A DNA stretch of 64,000 nt from a virus. Shown in pieces: positions 59,908 through 64,000 of the stretch (position 1 is the stretch's first letter; each line of letters starts with the position of its first letter). The notes below the pieces were generated by a model, which ran no database searches, had not been told where the DNA came from, and saw only the letters and a list, made by a program, of their open reading frames with translations. The stretch spans positions 90,145 through 154,144 of IMG/VR virus record IMGVR_UViG_3300010401_000032. One strand, 5' to 3'. The translations under genes were made by a program, and so were the position numbers.

Positions 59908-61812
59908 TTATAGAACGGGATCGAAGCCCGGCTTACTTGCCGGAGCTTTTTCTTCTTTTTCACCACGACCAGCCAAAACCGTTGACGCTAACACGCGGAA
60001 CGGATTGACTGTCTCACCCTCGTCACCAACTTGTGAACCGGCAAGCTGGACGCCACCCTTGGCTTGAGCGTTCTCAAGCATCTTGGCAGGATCGTTCCCG
60101 GCGGTTTCACCAGCAATTTTGTAACGCGGTGTTCTTAATTGACCTGGATTAACTCCACTCTTAACATTGGTTTCGCCAGTGTTAGTAGGATTGATTAAAT
60201 CAGGTTCGTTTGGATTACCATTCATCGTATCCGGATTGGCGGTGCCACTCTCAGAACGACGCTTTGCTAGCAATGATTCAAAGACGTTTGCACATCCCTT
60301 GTCCGCTGGCTTTTGATCTTTGGCCTTTTTAGCCTTCTTCTCATCCATAGCGTTTTGCATTGCGGGCGGTAATTCTTTCTTTGCACCACGTGTGAGTTCA
60401 AGAACCATTAGTTCCTTCTCATCACGCCAGTGCGTATATTCTGCTTGAGATAGTGAAGAAGCATGTGCAACAAATGTTTCTAGTGCTTCTTCGGAAATCA
60501 CTTCGCCGAGCAATGAACGAACGTCTTGCTCACGAACGACTGACTCCGCTTCCGCTAGTTGTGCTTCAAGTTCTGATGCACGTGCGGCTCTTGAACGAAG
60601 TGATGCCATGGAGTTTTGAATCCAAGCAATCTTTGCCTTAAAAGCTTCTTCGCCCGTCTTTGCGGCGTCAATCTTAGCGATTTCAGGAGGAGTGTCGTCT
60701 GTTGCTCCTGCTGTTACATGATCATTAACTAGTTGATCAACCAATGAAGAATATTCATCGAGTTGGCCGCGAAGGGCGTCTAGTTCTGTCTTCTTGTTTT
60801 CTTGTGCTGTATTAAGTTCATTTAGCTTCTGACCTAATTCAACGCTTTGGTTTTCAGCTTGCGTTGCACGAGCAACTAAAGCTGCATGTTCACGCTCCGC
60901 TGCTGCAACCTTTTCTCTTTTATCGAGAACGGTTTCAACCGCAGAAGCAATAACTTCGGGCACGCCTTCGCCCTTTAGTTGTGCTGATGTATTCATAAAA
61001 ATTTCCTCCAGATGATCATTTCCTTGTAATTCAGTTAACTGTTGGAGCAAGAGTGCGATTTGCGACTCTGTGGGTTGCTCCGCTAAAGAGTTCATAGGCT
61101 CTACAGCCTCTATCACGGAACGCTTATTTGCGGGACGGTCCACAAAACCGCAGCCTCCAAAGGTAATTGACCTTAGGACGCGACCGATCCGCACATCGTC
61201 ATCCTTTTCAGGATGGCGATATACCCCGGTTCCTTTGTTAGCACGAAGATGCTCATCAAGGAACGCGGAGAACTTATTTCGGGTTACTACTTCACTTAGT
61301 TGACCTGTAGCCTTATCACAGAATCCATAACTATAATCATCAAACCATGCTTCCATGGAAACGTATAGCGAATTAGACTTAGAACGACGAGCGATTTCGC
61401 TAGCACGTTCCGGCTGTATCAAACTAAAAACAGCAGCTTCAACCCAAAGATCAAAGTCACGATCTGGAACAGCAGGACTATTAATGTCTAATATATTGCC
61501 GTTGAGATCGCGAGCTTGTACTGTATAAATAACACCAAGAATGTCTTTATCGTTATGTTGCCAATTAAACGGCTTTAAAACTGGGGTGTGACGAGCAGCC
61601 CAAGCTTCTTCACGAGTGAAGATATCGTCGTTTTCATTTGTACCAGCGGTGGGGCCGGCAGAAACTAAACAAGAACGAACATAAAGTAAATCCATTTGTG
61701 GCTTTAAATCAAAACCATAGCGGTCTTTTAGAGACGACGCGATGGCCTTAAATTCGTCAGACTTAGGTTCTAAAACCTCTGCCTTAGCCGTTAATGTTGT
61801 GCGATATTTCAT
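59908..61812 (-). CDS. Prohead protease fused to scaffold domain
   Basis: A 634-residue protein. Residues 1-240 look like an XkdF/T4-gp21-like prohead protease: KPFNWQHNDKDILGVIYTV holds His86, and NSLYVSMEAWFDD holds Ser152, the likely His-Ser pair, followed by VLRSITFGGCGFVDRPANK. Residues about 290-450 form a coiled coil (REKVAAAEREHAALVARATQ, LDALRGQLDEYSSLVDQL), as in scaffolds that line the inside of the prohead. The C-terminal part is Lys-, Asn- and Gly-rich and may be cleaved. The next genes are decoration and capsid. Catalytic residues are predicted, not proven. Confidence 0.7.
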   Translation of the reverse strand: MKYRTTLTAKAEVLEPKSDEFKAIASSLKDRYGFDLKPQMDLLYVRSCLVSAGPTAGTNENDDIFTREEAWAARHTPVLKPFNWQHNDKDILGVIYTVQARDLNGNILDINSPAVPDRDFDLWVEAAVFSLIQPERASEIARRSKSNSLYVSMEAWFDDYSYGFCDKATGQLSEVVTRNKFSAFLDEHLRANKGTGVYRHPEKDDDVRIGRVLRSITFGGCGFVDRPANKRSVIEAVEPMNSLAEQPTESQIALLLQQLTELQGNDHLEEIFMNTSAQLKGEGVPEVIASAVETVLDKREKVAAAEREHAALVARATQAENQSVELGQKLNELNTAQENKKTELDALRGQLDEYSSLVDQLVNDHVTAGATDDTPPEIAKIDAAKTGEEAFKAKIAWIQNSMASLRSRAARASELEAQLAEAESVVREQDVRSLLGEVISEEALETFVAHASSLSQAEYTHWRDEKELMVLELTRGAKKELPPAMQNAMDEKKAKKAKDQKPADKGCANVFESLLAKRRSESGTANPDTMNGNPNEPDLINPTNTGETNVKSGVNPGQLRTPRYKIAGETAGNDPAKMLENAQAKGGVQLAGSQVGDEGETVNPFRVLASTVLAGRGEKEEKAPASKPGFDPVL

Positions 61813-61824
61813 ATCCTATTAAGG

Positions 61825-61834
61825 AATAAACTAA
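61825..61834 (-). promoter_or_regulatory. TTAGTTTATT element before protease-scaffold gene
   Basis: One mismatch to the decamer. It is followed on the minus strand by CCTTAATAGGAT, then ATG, 12 bases after the element. The arrangement closely matches that at 58300-58309 (decamer, CCTTAxTAGGA, ATG). Confidence 0.45.
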
Positions 61835-61845
61835 ATAGACGCCTA

Positions 61846-62301
61846 TCAGCCAAAGTTTTCAGGTATATGGCAGTGATCACCGCATGGATGATTTTCGCCA
61901 TCGTGTACGTGAGAGCCGTCTATCGATATACCATATAAAGGTTTTTCTTTTTTATGGTGGTGTGCCCCGTAACGATTTTGCGGACCATGAGAGTGTCCGC
62001 CCGATGGCTTACCGCCTATTACGTGAGAGTGTAATCCTAATGGATTGGACTCAGAATGGATATGAACACCGTAATATGTGGCTTCTTCTTCTGGAGTTGA
62101 TGGAGCGTGATCCCAAACGGGAACGTTCGCGGGTTTCATTTCCAATCCGTATGGATCGGCAATATCAGTTCCGGGAACTTTTCTAACGCCATCTCCGCAC
62201 GGATCTTTTTCGTCGCCACGAGCACGAACTAAGGCTTCCTGAAAAGACCCATGCTGTAGTCCACGATTACGATCCCAAGTATCACGATCTAAAATATTCA
62301 T
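61846..62301 (-). CDS. Histidine-rich protein
   Basis: A 151-residue protein. The C-terminal half holds many His in short patterns: GVHIHS, GLHSHVIGG, GGHSHGP, GAHHHKK, GSHVHDG, CGDHCHIP, about 17 His in 75 residues with two Cys. Metal binding is very likely. The N-terminal half is acidic (DPCGDGVRKVPGTDIADPYG). It lies between the small head genes and the protease-scaffold gene, so a capsid or maturation role is expected. No named family is known to me. Confidence 0.7.
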   Translation of the reverse strand: MNILDRDTWDRNRGLQHGSFQEALVRARGDEKDPCGDGVRKVPGTDIADPYGLEMKPANVPVWDHAPSTPEEEATYYGVHIHSESNPLGLHSHVIGGKPSGGHSHGPQNRYGAHHHKKEKPLYGISIDGSHVHDGENHPCGDHCHIPENFG

Positions 62302-62303
62302 TA

Positions 62304-62615
62304 TTAGCTACCTTGCGTAAATTCGTTTACAGTATGAAGATCGTTAGTAATACCGCCGTCTGTTTCCGTTACTTCTGAAACAACGGTTCTTGCAAATCCG
62401 GCGGGAATCGTATAAGTGTCACGACACTTGCCGCCTGGAGCACTGGGAGTACCGATAGCACTTCCAGAAACGTGCGTAATTGTTACGCTTTCTTTTACGC
62501 CATTGCCATCGATGTCGATGGTACGATCCGTAAGACGTTGCATATGAGCACCGTTATTACGAACCTGAATAACGTTGATGTTATTACGATAACCAACATT
62601 TAGGGACGTTGCCAT
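62304..62615 (-). CDS. Small virion-region protein
   Basis: A 103-residue protein rich in Thr, Asn, Gly and Val with beta-type pattern (KESVTITHVSGSAIGTPSAP). RBS-like AAGAAAA precedes the ATG. Two bases separate its stop from the His-rich gene start. It may be a head or decoration component. Not recognised. Confidence 0.6.
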   Translation of the reverse strand: MATSLNVGYRNNINVIQVRNNGAHMQRLTDRTIDIDGNGVKESVTITHVSGSAIGTPSAPGGKCRDTYTIPAGFARTVVSEVTETDGGITNDLHTVNEFTQGS

Positions 62616-62977
62616 GATTTTTTCTTCTTTTTCTTGCCGCCGTCTGTTGGCTTCTGAGGTTCATTATAATAATTAGCCTCTTCTTGAGCAACCAACATAA
62701 AAGCTCCCAATGAAAAGTCAGCCTTGCTTACTTGAATATCTTTATACTTGCGTTTTACAGCACTGCGAACCGCCGACTGTAAAGCTTGAAGAGTACCGCT
62801 ATACCAAGAAGGTACGGAACTATATTGAGCTACTCTAGAAAGAGCATTACGTGCTTGGTCTTCGCTATTAATAGGAAAGTGATCCTTATGGTCTTTTACG
62901 TTCTTAGAATTCGCTGGAAACACTACGTCTCCGCGATTTCTAATTTCTGCCTTAGGATCTAATTTCTTATCAGCCAT
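62600..62977 (-). CDS. Small protein with HFPI-SRV domain
   Basis: A 125-residue protein. DHFPINSEDQARNALSRVAQ, then VPSWYSGTLQALQSAVRSAV forms a domain that is repeated in the neighbouring 297-residue protein (HHFPVITSTQAQSSMSRVLR, WYNGTLAELQKEVHDGI). It ends with a Lys-rich run (KKKKKK). I start at the ATG at 62977, overlapping the upstream stop by 8 bases; an ATG at 62992 is possible. A DUF6582-like domain of this shape occurs in phage head-morphogenesis proteins as far as I recall. Confidence 0.6.
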   Translation of the reverse strand: MADKKLDPKAEIRNRGDVVFPANSKNVKDHKDHFPINSEDQARNALSRVAQYSSVPSWYSGTLQALQSAVRSAVKRKYKDIQVSKADFSLGAFMLVAQEEANYYNEPQKPTDGGKKKKKKSWQRP

Positions 62978-63863
62978 TTTTCTTATTTTCATTCATCTTA
63001 TTAATGAGTGCTAGACGACGATCTTCTTGATAAGAAGCTGCCGTTGAGCTTGACATCATTAATTCGGACAAAACGTTTTGTTGAATATAAGTGCTCAATG
63101 TTTCGAATTGATCTGAGGATAGTCCACCGTCAATAATGTCTTGTGCGAGCTTCTTTGCTTGCTTGACATTATCAAGTTGAGAATCAATAACTTCCATTAG
63201 CCTGCCACCAAATGTCTTGCGAACATCATTATTCTTGCATAGCTCTACCGCTTGAGCAGTTGTGATGGTAGGAGCGGGAACTTGAGGAACTAGATCCTTC
63301 TTAATGACATCGTTCGGATCCTTAACAGATTGCAAAGATGTCTCGGCTGGAGTCTGACCATCAGACAATGCAATCGTTAGTTGCATATCTGGATGTAGCT
63401 TGACTATACCGTCGTGAACTTCTTTTTGAAGCTCGGCTAGCGTGCCGTTGTACCAGACTGGGCAATCAGCTAGACGCAATACTCTAGACATGCTAGACTG
63501 AGCTTGCGTACTCGTAATAACTGGGAAGTGATGCTTGGAATCCAAAAGCTTGGTGGAAGCTTGGCCAGCAATAGTTCCTCTGTGGAGTTTGTCAGAAATA
63601 GATTGATGAACAATCTGACGAGGCTTCGGATCTGGCTCTTGACCAACTACGGTAGGATCAATATTACCATTAACAGCCTGAGCAAAATTAGTAAAAGCGT
63701 CTTTGTATTCCATTGATGATCCTTTATTCTTAAAGTATTCGACTTCTGCTAGTCTTTTCTTTGCTTCGCCTTCTGATGATGAACAGCCCAGGTTCTTGCC
63801 AGTATGTGAAAATACACAATACTCACTACCAACTTTACGGATAATAGCGTTTGTTCTTTCCAT
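62970..63863 (-). CDS. Head-region protein with HFPV-SRV domain
   Basis: A 297-residue protein. The first 50 residues (EYCVFSHTGKNLGCSSSEGE, then AKKRLAEVEYFKNKG) match a small N-terminal domain seen in phage proteins next to portal and protease genes. The middle has the HFPV-to-SRV domain shared with the 125-residue gene. The C-terminal 100 residues are helical (VRKTFGGRLMEVIDSQLDNV). The ATG has GGGG upstream and comes 32 bases after the stop of the partial gene to the right. Confidence 0.6.
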   Translation of the reverse strand: MERTNAIIRKVGSEYCVFSHTGKNLGCSSSEGEAKKRLAEVEYFKNKGSSMEYKDAFTNFAQAVNGNIDPTVVGQEPDPKPRQIVHQSISDKLHRGTIAGQASTKLLDSKHHFPVITSTQAQSSMSRVLRLADCPVWYNGTLAELQKEVHDGIVKLHPDMQLTIALSDGQTPAETSLQSVKDPNDVIKKDLVPQVPAPTITTAQAVELCKNNDVRKTFGGRLMEVIDSQLDNVKQAKKLAQDIIDGGLSSDQFETLSTYIQQNVLSELMMSSSTAASYQEDRRLALINKMNENKKNG

Positions 63864-63895
63864 ATGTAAACCCCGTAAACTATAGTACTCTAAAA

Positions 63896-64000
63896 TTAGG
63901 CACGTAATAGATCTGGTTTATGTTCTATATGTTCTAATATTGCAGTTTGTGTCCAAGAAGATATCATAAATTGTCTACGCATCTCCCTAGTGGGTATCTT
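63896..64000 (-). CDS. C-terminus of an unidentified protein (runs off right edge)
   Basis: The frame read on the minus strand from the window end gives 34 codons (IPTREMRRQFMISSWTQTAI, HIEHKPDLLRA) and a TAA at 63896-63898. Only the tail is visible. In phages with this gene order the gene before the head-region block is often the portal, so this could be the portal C-terminus. The sequence itself gives no proof. Confidence 0.6.
   Translation of the reverse strand, partial: KIPTREMRRQFMISSWTQTAILEHIEHKPDLLRA

Noticed and set aside
1-64000. Assignment to a specific host phylum
   Set aside because: Sigma70-like promoters and leaderless starts occur in many phyla; no host-derived gene or tRNA is diagnostic.

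Overview
The window reads as a stretch of a large tailed-bacteriophage genome, probably a long, non-contractile-tailed (siphovirus-like) virus. All supported genes lie on the minus strand, so transcription runs from base 64000 down to base 1. Virion genes are recognisable by order and content: prohead protease/scaffold, decoration protein, HK97-fold-like capsid protein, connector genes, tail tube, a 1738-residue tape measure, tail hub and a large adhesin. A replication block follows, then an unusually large sugar-modification block. I see no tail sheath, terminase, lysis or integration gene, tRNA or CRISPR array. The portal and terminase would be expected just past the right edge. The host cannot be named from sequence alone; the two clearest promoters are sigma70-like (TTGACR / AATAAT-type).

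Right third, late region (64000 to about 30150), in transcription order: the end of one gene, four small head-region genes (one histidine-rich), a protease-scaffold fusion, a decoration protein, the major capsid protein, five connector or tail-completion genes, tail tube, four genes between tube and tape measure, tape measure, distal tail protein, three short tail or fibre genes plus a 61-residue gene, a 154-residue gene, a 1641-residue adhesin with LamG-like domains, a 14-residue tandem repeat and PKD domains, an 1124-residue hub, a 695-residue protein and a final small virion protein. Strong hairpin terminators follow the capsid gene, the tail-tube gene, the 61-residue gene and the last late gene. 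A recurring decamer, TTAGTGTATT, occurs at seven late-gene junctions and is a candidate phage late-promoter core.

Middle, replication block (30070 to 18770): two unknown genes, RecA/UvsX-like recombinase, a PD-(D/E)XK endonuclease, DnaB-like helicase, Toprim primase, a RecB/Cas4-like nuclease, ClpP-like protease, a zinc-motif protein, a bacterial-type DnaE (C-family) DNA polymerase of 1101 residues, a small protein and a sigma-70-family factor. Two promoters with identical geometry (TTGACR, 16 bases, AATAAT or CATAAT, 6 bases, ATG) drive the first gene and the sigma gene and predict leaderless mRNAs.

Left, glycan block (18773 to 270): eleven glycosyltransferases of several folds, four SAM methyltransferases, GDP-mannose 4,6-dehydratase, GDP-L-fucose synthase, a GMP reductase, a HAD hydrolase and several very small genes. 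Nearly every gene overlaps the next by 1-14 bases (ATGA or TAATG junctions), so this is one translationally coupled operon. The simplest reading is that the phage makes GDP-fucose and builds a branched, probably methylated glycan, attached either to its own virion proteins or to a host surface polymer. The distal-tail proteins are rich in Ser-Gly dipeptides while the capsid and polymerase are not, which offers a testable set of acceptor sites.
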